Source: Blastococcus capsensis (GTDB lineage Bacteria > Actinomycetota > Actinomycetes > Mycobacteriales > Geodermatophilaceae). From it: a stretch of 64,000 nucleotides of DNA. Position 1 is the stretch's first letter. Each line of letters begins with the position of its first letter. The notes under the pieces are model-generated. The model saw only the letters and a list, made by a program, of their open reading frames with translations. It was not told the DNA's origin and made no database searches. This document shows, piece after piece, positions 35,722-42,938 of the stretch. The DNA lies in the NCBI RefSeq assembly GCF_030165005.1, contig NZ_JASNNW010000018.1:37642-101641 (forward strand), written 5' to 3'. The translations under genes were made by a program, and so were the position numbers.

Positions 35722-36468
35722 ATGACCGCCACGCTCAACCGCCCCAGCACCGAACTGCTCGACCACGACGAGTTCCGCGCCGCTCTGCAGGACGCGATCA
35801 AGGGCCGCGAGGCCAAGAACGCCTCCTTCAGCAAGGCGTGGGCCGACGGCAAGCTCGAGCGGCACCACTTCGCCCGGTGGGCCGAGAACCACTACCAGTA
35901 CGTCGGCCCCTTCGCCGACTACCTGGGCATCGTCTACGCCAACACCCCGGACACCATCACCGAGGCCAAGGACTTCCTGCTCCAGAACATGTACGAGGAG
36001 GAGCTGGCCGACATCCGTCACACCGACCTGCTGATCCGCTTCGGCGAGGCCTGCGGGACGACCAGGGAGCGGATCGAGGACCCGAACAACGCCAACGCGG
36101 TGACCCGTGGCCTGCAGGCCTGGTGCTACGCGACGGCGCTCCGGGAGCACTTCGTCGTCGCCACGGCGGCCCTCGTCGTCGGCCTGGAGTCCCAGGTGCC
36201 CGAGATCTACAAGAAGCAGATCGTCCCGCTGCGCGAGACGTACGGCTTCACCGAGGACGAGATCGAGTTCTTCGACCTCCACATCACCTCCGACGTGGTG
36301 CACGGCGAGCGCGGCTACCAGATCGTGCTCGAGAACGCGAACACCCCGGAGCTGCAGCAGCGCTGCCTGCAGTTCGTCCGGTGGGGTGCGGAGATGCGGT
36401 ACTCCTACACCCGCTCGCTGTACGACACGTACGTCGCTCCCGACCTCGAGGCTGCGGCGCAGGCCTGA
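35722..36468 (+). CDS. Heme-oxygenase-like diiron oxygenase (HDO; TenA/PqqC/CADD superfamily)
   Basis: 248 residues, all helical. The ligand pattern of CADD-type HDO enzymes is present: Glu93-x6-His100 (EELADIRH), Glu156 (GLESQVPE) and His187-x3-Asp191-x2-His194 (HITSDVVH). The spacing matches the E/H, E and H-x3-D-x2-H sets of CADD, and the cysteine of thiaminase TenA is not in its usual place. HDO relatives oxidise amino acids, amines or fatty acids. It heads an operon with two Rieske ferredoxins, an FAD reductase and an aldehyde dehydrogenase, so it is the probable oxygenase component. AGGGAAGG precedes the ATG. Substrate unknown. Confidence 0.82.
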   Translation: MTATLNRPSTELLDHDEFRAALQDAIKGREAKNASFSKAWADGKLERHHFARWAENHYQYVGPFADYLGIVYANTPDTITEAKDFLLQNMYEEELADIRHTDLLIRFGEACGTTRERIEDPNNANAVTRGLQAWCYATALREHFVVATAALVVGLESQVPEIYKKQIVPLRETYGFTEDEIEFFDLHITSDVVHGERGYQIVLENANTPELQQRCLQFVRWGAEMRYSYTRSLYDTYVAPDLEAAAQA

Positions 36469-36475
36469 CCGCGGC

Positions 36476-36534
36476 GAACGGACCGGGGGGGGGGGGGGGC
36501 CCCGCCCCCCCCCCCCCCCCCCCCCGGTCCGTTC
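36476..36534 (+). repeat. Poly-G/poly-C hairpin between HDO and Rieske genes
   Basis: A run of 15 G (36485-36499) and, after CCCCG, a run of 21 C (36505-36525) are flanked by GAACGGACC and GGTCCGTTC. The arms can pair over 24 bp. It begins 7 bp after the HDO stop and ends 84 bp before the next start. It may act as a partial terminator or mRNA stabiliser; the runs are also prone to slippage and to sequencing error, so their lengths are uncertain. Confidence 0.75.
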
Positions 36535-36618
36535 CCGGCGGCCATCGCGCCGCTTCCACCCCTGATCCCTCACCGGCCCCCGCCGGCACCTCCGCACGAC
36601 CACGACCGGAGATTCCTC

Positions 36619-37035
36619 GTGAGCGAGCCCACTGCCATTTCCCCGGCGCCCGTCGTCGACCAGCCGGACACGGACTCCTGGGTGCACGTCGCCGAGTTGA
36701 AGGACCTCGCCCGCCGCAAGCGCAAGCAGGTCACCGTCGGCAGCTGCCCCGTCGCGCTCTTCCTCGTCGACGACGAGGTGCTCGCCGTGGACGACACCTG
36801 CATCCACCAGGAGCGGTCGCTGGCGAAGGGGACACTCCTCAACGGCCAGGTGATCTGCCCCGGCCACCAGTGGAAGTTCGATCCCCGCACCGGGGAAGCC
36901 GAGGACCAGGACGGCCGCCTGGCCACCTACGCGGTGCAGGTCACCGAGGAAGGTGCGGTCCTGGTCGCGCCTCAGCCGGTCACCCCCCGGGAGGCCACCA
37001 CCTCCGACTCCGCGACGCACCCGGCCGGGCGGTGA
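36619..37035 (+). CDS. Rieske [2Fe-2S] ferredoxin
   Basis: 138 residues. Cluster ligands are Cys-x-His in DTCIHQERSLAKG and Cys-x2-His in VICPGHQWKFDPRTG, the standard soluble Rieske ferredoxin pattern. A ~20-residue acidic N-terminal extension and a Thr/Ser-rich tail flank the domain. GTG start with GGAG upstream; the stop overlaps the reductase start (GTGA). Expected to carry electrons from the FAD reductase to the oxygenase. Confidence 0.9.
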   Translation: MSEPTAISPAPVVDQPDTDSWVHVAELKDLARRKRKQVTVGSCPVALFLVDDEVLAVDDTCIHQERSLAKGTLLNGQVICPGHQWKFDPRTGEAEDQDGRLATYAVQVTEEGAVLVAPQPVTPREATTSDSATHPAGR

Positions 37036-38270
37036 ACCCGGTGAGCGAGCAGACCCTCGTCGTCGTCGGCGCCGGCCACGTCGCAGCGTCCGCTGCCCGG
37101 GCCCTGCGGCGCCGCGGCTTCGCCGGCCCCGTCGTCCTCATCGGGGACGAGCCCGTGGGCCCCTACCAGCGGCCACACCTGTCCAAGGAACGCCTCTCCG
37201 CGGGTGGGGACGACGGTCTCTGGCTGCTGACCCCGGCCTGGTGCGAAGCCAACGACGTCACCCTGTGCACGAACAGCACGGTGGAGCGGATCGCCGCCGA
37301 CACCGGCTCGGTGCTCCTGGCGGACGGCTCGTCCATCCCCGCCGACGTCGTCGTCCTTGCCACCGGCGGACGCCCCCGCAGGCTCCCCGGCGTCGAGGGG
37401 GAGCGGGTGCACTACATCCGCACGCTGGCCGACAGCGACCGGCTGCGCGAGCGGCTGTCGACCGGGCGCCGGATCGGCGTCCTGGGCGGCGGCTTCCTCG
37501 GCAGCGAGATCGCGGCCGCGGCCCTGGGCCGGGGCGCGGAGGTCGTCGTCTTCGACCGCGACCCGGTGCTGCTCGCCCGCGCCATGGGTGCCGATATCGG
37601 CGCCGCGCTCACCGGCCTGCACCAGCGGCGCGGGATCGACCTGCGCCTCGGCCAGGCGATCAGCGAGATCCGTCCCAGCGCCGACGGCGTCACCGTCGTC
37701 ACCGAGAGCGGCAGGGAGACCGTCGACGACCTGGTGGTCTGCATCGGGATCCAGCCCAACACCGAGGTCGCCGTCAGCTCCGGGCTGGTGGTCGGCAACG
37801 GCGTCGAGGTCGACGCCCAGGGCCGGACGTCGCTGCCGAACGTGTTCGCCGCCGGCGACGTCGCCGCCCACGACCACCCGCTCTACGGGCGGGTCCGGGT
37901 GGAACACGTCGACGTCGCGCAGCGGCAGGCCGCCGCCATCGCGGCCACCGTGGCCGGGCGACCCTCCACGGCCGGCGACGCGCACTGGTTCTGGACCGAC
38001 CAGTACGACGTCAACGTGCAGGGCCTCGGGCTGACCGGGCTCCGGCCGACCGACACGGTGGTCACCCGCGGCAGCCTCGCCGACCTCGACGGCACGGCGT
38101 TCTGGCTCCGCGACGGACTCCTGGTCGGCGGCGCCTCGATCGAGCGCGGCGAGGACCTCTCGGTCGCCCGCGAGCTGATGGATTTGGAGATCCACGTCAG
38201 CGCCGAGCAGCTGGCCGACGAGTCGGTCGAGCTGGAGGACCTCCTGGAGCAGGAAGAGGTGACGGTCTGA
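37032..38270 (+). CDS. FAD-dependent ferredoxin reductase
   Basis: 412 residues of the ONFR/rubredoxin-reductase-like family. The FAD motif VVVGAGHVAASAARAL is at the N-terminus, the NAD(P)H motif GVLGGGFLGSEIA near residue 150, and VFAAGDVAAHDHP near residue 275. The C-terminal domain (residues ~320-400) is typical of reductases serving Rieske ferredoxins, with an added acidic tail. GTG start in the overlap with the Rieske gene; a second GTG at 37041 is possible. Supplies NAD(P)H electrons. Confidence 0.92.
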   Translation: MNPVSEQTLVVVGAGHVAASAARALRRRGFAGPVVLIGDEPVGPYQRPHLSKERLSAGGDDGLWLLTPAWCEANDVTLCTNSTVERIAADTGSVLLADGSSIPADVVVLATGGRPRRLPGVEGERVHYIRTLADSDRLRERLSTGRRIGVLGGGFLGSEIAAAALGRGAEVVVFDRDPVLLARAMGADIGAALTGLHQRRGIDLRLGQAISEIRPSADGVTVVTESGRETVDDLVVCIGIQPNTEVAVSSGLVVGNGVEVDAQGRTSLPNVFAAGDVAAHDHPLYGRVRVEHVDVAQRQAAAIAATVAGRPSTAGDAHWFWTDQYDVNVQGLGLTGLRPTDTVVTRGSLADLDGTAFWLRDGLLVGGASIERGEDLSVARELMDLEIHVSAEQLADESVELEDLLEQEEVTV

Positions 38271-39736
38271 TGACCGCTCGTACGGTACGCAACCTGATCG
38301 ATGGCGCATGGGTGGAGTCGATCACCGGCCGCACCCTGGAACGGCGCAACCCCGCCGACGTCCGGGAGGTCGTCAGCACCTTCCCCGAGTCCGACGCCAA
38401 GGACGCCGAGGCCGCGGTCTCCGCCGTCGCCGCGGGCTGGCAGGAGTGGGCCGACACCAGCCCCGAGCAGCGGGCGAAGGTGCTGGAGAGCGCCGCCGCC
38501 GCCCTGGAGCGGCAGCGGGACGAGCTGATCGTCGAGCTCGTCCGTGAGGAGGGCAAGACCAGGGCAGAGGCCACCATGGAGGTCTCCCGCACGCCGATGA
38601 ACTTGAGGTACTACGCGGGCGAGGCGATGCGCACGGCCGGGGTCACCCTGCCGACGGGCGACGGCAGCCTGGTGTTCACCCTGCGGGCCCCGGTCGGCGT
38701 CGTCGCCGCGATCACTCCCTGGAACTTCCCGCTCAACATCCCCTCCCGCAAGCTCGGGCCGGCGTTGGCGGCGGGCAACGGGGTGGTCTTCAAGCCGAGC
38801 GAGGTCACACCGCTGCTCGGTCAGCGCCTGGTGGACGCCCTGCTCGAGGGCGGTCTCCCGGCCGGCGCGATCGCCGTCCTGCACGGCGGGGCGGAGGCGG
38901 CGTCGGCTCTCGTGACCGACGAGCGGGTCGACGCCGTCACCTTCACCGGGTCCACCAACGTCGGCGAGGCGATCCACCGGGTATCGCGCGCCAGCCAGCG
39001 CACCCAGCTCGAGATGGGCGGCAAGAACCCCGTCCTCGTGCTCGAGGACGCCGACCTCGACCGCGCGGCGACACTGATCGCCAAGGGAGCGTTCGGGCTC
39101 GCCGGCCAGGCATGCACCGGAACCAGCCGCGTCATCGTCCACGACGCTGTCCACGACGAGCTCGTGGAGCGCATCGCGGCCAAGGCGCGGGCCCTGCGGG
39201 TCGGCCCCGGTCTGGCCGACGGCGTGGACCTGGGGCCGCAGGCGACCGAGCGCCAGCAGCAGTCCGTGCTGGGCTACGTCGCCCGGGCCCTCGATACGGG
39301 CGCCACGCTCGTCGCCGGCGGTCCCGACGACGACGACCAGGACCTCACCGCGGGCGACCTCGCGCACGGCATCTACGTGCGGCCGACCGTCTTCACCGAC
39401 GTGGACCCGACGTCCGAGCTGGCCACCCAGGAGGTCTTCGGACCGGTGCTGGCGGTGCTGCGCGTGCAGTCCTTCGACGAGGCTCTCCAGGTGGCCGACG
39501 CCACCCGCTTCGGCTTGTCGGCCGGCATCGTCACGCGCGACATCGGCCGGGCGATGAGCTTCGCCCGTCGGGTCGGCGCCGGCCTGGTCAAGGTGAACCA
39601 GCCGACCACGGGGCAGGCCATGAACGCCCCGTTCGGTGGCCTCAAGGACAGCAGCACCCAGACGTCGAAGGAACAGGCTGGAGATTCGATGATGAGCTTC
39701 TACACGGTCGACAAGACCGTCTACCTGAGCGCATGA
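38270..39736 (+). CDS. NAD(P)-dependent aldehyde dehydrogenase
   Basis: 488 residues. Catalytic residues are in place: Asn152 (TPWNFP), Glu248 (LEMGGKNP) and Cys282 (GQACTGTSR). Similar in style to 2,5-dioxovalerate / succinate-semialdehyde type enzymes, but the substrate cannot be read from sequence. The ATG shares its A with the reductase stop (TGATG), and the stop overlaps the second Rieske gene, so the unit is tightly coupled. Probably oxidises an aldehyde released by the oxygenase. Confidence 0.92.
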   Translation: MTARTVRNLIDGAWVESITGRTLERRNPADVREVVSTFPESDAKDAEAAVSAVAAGWQEWADTSPEQRAKVLESAAAALERQRDELIVELVREEGKTRAEATMEVSRTPMNLRYYAGEAMRTAGVTLPTGDGSLVFTLRAPVGVVAAITPWNFPLNIPSRKLGPALAAGNGVVFKPSEVTPLLGQRLVDALLEGGLPAGAIAVLHGGAEAASALVTDERVDAVTFTGSTNVGEAIHRVSRASQRTQLEMGGKNPVLVLEDADLDRAATLIAKGAFGLAGQACTGTSRVIVHDAVHDELVERIAAKARALRVGPGLADGVDLGPQATERQQQSVLGYVARALDTGATLVAGGPDDDDQDLTAGDLAHGIYVRPTVFTDVDPTSELATQEVFGPVLAVLRVQSFDEALQVADATRFGLSAGIVTRDIGRAMSFARRVGAGLVKVNQPTTGQAMNAPFGGLKDSSTQTSKEQAGDSMMSFYTVDKTVYLSA

Positions 39737-40176
39737 CCGCCCCGGAGGAGACCGTGTCCGTGGATCCCGCGTCCGACGAGGAACTCGCCACGGCGAGCAC
39801 CGAGTGCGCGTTCGTCCGCATCTGCCGCGCGGGGCAGGTGCCCGACGGGTACGTGCGCCGCTTCTACGCCGAGACCGAGCACGGGCAGATGGAGCTCGCG
39901 GTGGCGCGGCTGGACGGCAAGGCCTATGCGACGTCGAACTACTGCACCCACCTGGACTGCCTGCTCAGCTCCGGCAAGCTACAGGACGACGGGATCCGCT
40001 GCTCGTGCCACAACAGCGTGTTCGACCTCGAGACCGGCGAGCCGATCCAGCCGCCGGCCACCGAGGCGATCCGCACCTACCCGGTGCGCGAGGAGGAGGG
40101 CCAGGTGCTGGTCGGGCTCTCCCAGCGCGACGTCCTGGAGGGCGGACCACGCCGGCGCAAGCCGCCGTCGGTGTGA
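39733..40176 (+). CDS. Second Rieske [2Fe-2S] ferredoxin
   Basis: 147 residues, distinct from the first Rieske protein. Ligands are in NYCTHLDCLLSSG and RCSCHNSVFDLETG. The region between the pairs is shorter and contains extra cysteines (LDC, CSC). A Lys/Arg-rich tail (GGPRRRKPPSV) ends the protein. ATGA overlap with the aldehyde dehydrogenase; a GTG at 39754 is an alternative start. It may serve another redox step or be an alternative carrier. Confidence 0.88.
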   Translation: MTAPEETVSVDPASDEELATASTECAFVRICRAGQVPDGYVRRFYAETEHGQMELAVARLDGKAYATSNYCTHLDCLLSSGKLQDDGIRCSCHNSVFDLETGEPIQPPATEAIRTYPVREEEGQVLVGLSQRDVLEGGPRRRKPPSV

Positions 40177-41798
40177 CCGCGCCGGGGGAGTGGCCGGCGT
40201 CCTGGGGGCCTGTCCGGACCTCGACGCTCGCCACCGGCGGGATGGTCAGCAGCAGCTCCCCGTCGGTCAGCCAGGCCGGCGCCCGTGTGCTCGCCGAGAG
40301 CGGGACGGCGGTCGACGCGGCGCTGGCGATGACTGCGATGTCGTGGCTCGCACTGCCCGGTCAGTGCGGGATCGGCGGTGACTTCTTCGCCATCGTCCGC
40401 GAGCCGGACGGTCGCGTGTGGACCGTCAACGGCAGCGGGTTCGGGCCCGACGGCGCATCGGCCGAGGGATACCTGGAGCGCGGTCTGTCGGCCGTGCCGC
40501 TCACGGGACCGCAGGCCGTGGCCGCGCCGGGGGCCATCGGCGCGCTGGCGACCCTGCACGGCCACGGCGGAACGCGGGAGCTAGCCGACCTCTGGGCTCC
40601 GGCGGCGGCCGCGGCCCGCGCCGGTACGCCGTGCACCGCGAAGAACCGCCGCGACATCACCGAGCACGCCGACTCGCTGGCCCGGGACGACGACCTCACC
40701 CGCTGGTTGATGCCGGCCGGCCGGATCCCCGACGTGGGCGACCGGCTGTCCTCGCCGGAACTCGCCGAGAGCATCGAACTCCTGGCCCGCCGCCCGTCGG
40801 CGCTCTACGAGGGGTCGGTCGCGCAGCGCGCGGTGGGCCTGCTGCGCGCCGGCGGGGCGCCGTTCTCCGGCGATGAGTGGCTCCTGGCCGGAGACGTGCT
40901 CGTGGAAGCCGCGATCAGCGCGCCCTACGCCGACGTCACCGTCCACCAGACGCCGCCGCCGACGCCGGGCTGGATGCTGCTGCAGCAGGCCGGCCTGCTC
41001 GACGGGCTGCTGGCCGGCCTGCCCACGTCGGGCGCCGAGTCGGTGCATCTGCTCTCCCTGGCGGCCCGCCGCACGTTCCGGGACCGGTACGAGCGGTGCG
41101 CCGCCGACAACGACGCCTGGCGCGATCTCCTGGGCGCCGACGAGCTGGCACGGGGACGGGGGGAGCTCCTGGGTGAACCGGTGAGCGTCGGACCCCCGAC
41201 CGGGATCGCCGGCGACACCACCAGTTGCGTCGCCGTGGACGGCGACGGGCGGGCGGTCAGTGCGATTTCCTCGCTGGCCTTCACCTTCGGTGCGCGGATC
41301 TCGATCCCGGGCACCGCCATCGCACTCAACAACCGGCTCGCCCGGGGCGCCTACCTGATCCCCGGGCACCCCAACGCGCTGGCGCCACGCCGCAAGCCGC
41401 TGCACACCTTGAATGCCTGGATCGCCACCGACGGTGCCGGCCGGCTGCGGCACGTCGGGAACACGCCCGGGGGCGACGGTCAGGTGCAGTGGAACATGCA
41501 GCTGCTCTCGCACCTCGTCGACGGCGGCCTCGATCCGCAGGAGGCGGTGTCGGCGCCGCGGACGACAGTGCACCCCGGCAGTGACGCCGACGCGCTCGGC
41601 ACCCCGGAGACGCTGCAGTGCGAGAGCCGGCTGGGCGCCGACGTGCTCGCCGGCCTCGTCGAGCGCGGGCACGACGTCCGTGACATGGGGGCGTGGGGGG
41701 CCGGCGGCAGCGCATTGATCGTGTCGATGGACCACGAGCGCGGCGTGCTGGCCGGTGCCGCGGACCCGCGGCAGGACGGCGTGGCGCTCGGTGTCTGA
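40173..41798 (+). CDS. Gamma-glutamyltransferase-family Ntn hydrolase
   Basis: 541 residues. The expected self-cleavage site and nucleophile are the Thr pair in GDTTSCVAVDGDGRAVS, followed by the small subunit with NNRLARGAYLIPGHPN and GGDGQVQWNMQLLSHLVDGG. Large-subunit hallmarks include GMVSSSSPSVSQAGARVLAESGTAVDAALA. There is no signal peptide, so it is probably cytoplasmic, unlike most exported GGTs. It could hydrolyse a gamma-glutamyl or other acyl amide. The GTG overlaps the Rieske stop and the 3' end overlaps RidA by 8 bp. Confidence 0.88.
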   Translation: MTAPGEWPASWGPVRTSTLATGGMVSSSSPSVSQAGARVLAESGTAVDAALAMTAMSWLALPGQCGIGGDFFAIVREPDGRVWTVNGSGFGPDGASAEGYLERGLSAVPLTGPQAVAAPGAIGALATLHGHGGTRELADLWAPAAAAARAGTPCTAKNRRDITEHADSLARDDDLTRWLMPAGRIPDVGDRLSSPELAESIELLARRPSALYEGSVAQRAVGLLRAGGAPFSGDEWLLAGDVLVEAAISAPYADVTVHQTPPPTPGWMLLQQAGLLDGLLAGLPTSGAESVHLLSLAARRTFRDRYERCAADNDAWRDLLGADELARGRGELLGEPVSVGPPTGIAGDTTSCVAVDGDGRAVSAISSLAFTFGARISIPGTAIALNNRLARGAYLIPGHPNALAPRRKPLHTLNAWIATDGAGRLRHVGNTPGGDGQVQWNMQLLSHLVDGGLDPQEAVSAPRTTVHPGSDADALGTPETLQCESRLGADVLAGLVERGHDVRDMGAWGAGGSALIVSMDHERGVLAGAADPRQDGVALGV

Positions 41799-42222
41799 GG
41801 CATCGGGGACGTCGGTCCCGCCGCAGGGGGCCTACGTGCCTGCCGTCGTGCACGGCGGCCTGGCCTGGACCGCGGGGATGACACCCCGCCGGTACGGGGA
41901 GCTCGTGGTCCACGGCGTCGTAGGCCGCGACCTGGACATCCCCGCCGCCCGGGAGGCGGCCGGACTCGCCGCGGACAACGCCGTCACCGCGCTGGTGGAG
42001 GCCGTCGGTCTACCGGGCATCGAGCGAGCGCTGAAGATGACCGTATTCATCGCCGCCGTCGACGGGTTCACCGCACACTCGGCCGTGGCCGACGGCGCAT
42101 CGAGGGTGCTGCGGGAACGCCTGGGGGACCGGGGCGCGGTCGCCCGCAGCGCCGTCGGCGTCCGCACGCTCCCCTCGGGAGCGCCCGTCGAGGTCGAGCT
42201 CGTCGCCGCCGTCCGCCACTGA
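41791..42222 (+). CDS. RidA-family (Rid/YjgF/UK114) protein
   Basis: 143 residues. Family features: VHGGLAWTAGMTPRR at the start, AADNAVTALVEAVGL, and VARSAVGVRTLPSGAPVEVELVAAV with the substrate-binding Arg. Members hydrolyse reactive enamine/imine intermediates. Its place at the end of an operon with an oxygenase and Ntn hydrolase suggests it clears an imine made from an amine substrate. GTG start overlapping the GGT-like gene by 8 bp. Last gene of the HDO operon. Confidence 0.87.
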   Translation: MSEASGTSVPPQGAYVPAVVHGGLAWTAGMTPRRYGELVVHGVVGRDLDIPAAREAAGLAADNAVTALVEAVGLPGIERALKMTVFIAAVDGFTAHSAVADGASRVLRERLGDRGAVARSAVGVRTLPSGAPVEVELVAAVRH

Positions 42223-42269
42223 CGCGTGGCAGCTGCGCGGCGTGGCGGTCAACGGCGGTGGTGCTGCCT

Positions 42270-42302
42270 GGTGGCCACCGGGGCGCAGGCCCGGTGGCCA
42301 CC
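42270..42302. terminator. Terminator at the end of the HDO operon
   Basis: Perfect 13-bp stem GGTGGCCACCGGG (42270-42282) with 42290-42302, 7-nt loop, between the convergent RidA and DUF336 stops. Confidence 0.75.
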
Positions 42303-42321
42303 GAGCGCATCGTGCCGGGGG

Positions 42322-42774
42322 TCAGCCGGCGAAGGCGGCCGCCACGTGGTCGGCGAAGGCCTGCAGCGCCGCGGCGCCGACAGCCTTGTCCTGCGCGCCG
42401 TTCCCGCCGCTCACACCGACGGCGCCCACGATCTGCCCCTCGTGCATGATCGGGAAGCCACCGACGAAGATCGCGAACTTGCCCGGCAGCATGTGCGAGA
42501 TGCCGAAGGCCTCGTTGCCCGGCAGGGCCGGGCCGTTGGGCGGCTCGTTGAACAGGTGGGTGGCGCGCTCGTGCCCCGCCGCGGTGAACGCCTTCGCGAT
42601 CGAGATCTCCACGCCCGTCAGCCGGGCGCCGGGCAGCCGGTGCAACGCGATGACGTTCCCGCCGTCGTCGCACACGCAGATCGTCTGCTTGACGCCGAGC
42701 TCCTCGGCCTTCGCCCGCGCCGCCTGGAGCACCGGCAGGGCGTCGTCGAGAGTGATGCGGAAGACCTGATGCAC
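42322..42774 (-). CDS. GlcG/HbpS (DUF336) family protein
   Basis: 150 residues, start GTG at 42774. The family pattern is clear: ALPVLQAARAKAEELGVKQTICVCDDGGNVIALHRLPGA, AFTAAGHERAT, and VGAVGVSGGNGAQDKAVGAAALQAF. HbpS members bind heme and sense redox state; others accompany aromatic or glycolate catabolism genes. It is divergent from pucR and faces the end of the HDO operon. Confidence 0.88.
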   Translation of the reverse strand: MHQVFRITLDDALPVLQAARAKAEELGVKQTICVCDDGGNVIALHRLPGARLTGVEISIAKAFTAAGHERATHLFNEPPNGPALPGNEAFGISHMLPGKFAIFVGGFPIMHEGQIVGAVGVSGGNGAQDKAVGAAALQAFADHVAAAFAG

Positions 42775-42849
42775 GGGGTTCTCCTCCTCCGGCGCGTGGG
42801 CCGGGTCAGATGGCTGCCGGACTCCTCGGGGTGGAAGCCGGCGGAGATA

Positions 42850-42887
42850 TCACCATGGGGGCTGGCGGCTCAGGGCAACAATGGTGA
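42850..42887. promoter_or_regulatory. Inverted repeat TCACCAT / ATGGTGA between DUF336 and pucR genes
   Basis: Arms 42850-42856 and 42881-42887, 24-bp spacer. Related TCACC/GGTGA dyads occur upstream of the first permease gene (47757-47818). Regulatory role inferred. Confidence 0.4.
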
Positions 42888-42892
42888 GACTG

Positions 42893-42921
42893 CAGCCTCG
42901 ACCTCGCCCGTGGTTGTGCAC
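42893..42921 (+). promoter_or_regulatory. Shared 26-29 bp element, copy 1 (upstream of pucR)
   Basis: CAGCCTCGACCTCGC, then CCG, then TGGTTGTGCAC. The same element without the CCG lies at 47830-47855 with one substitution. It ends 17 bp before the pucR start and includes the TGTGCAC core, so it is a candidate PucR or promoter site. Confidence 0.5.
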
Positions 42922-42938
42922 AGTGACTGAGGAGGGCC

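Noticed and set aside
34639..37020. Minus-strand frame of ~800 codons across the DUF1275 and HDO genes
   Set aside because: Antisense or out of frame to well-supported genes.
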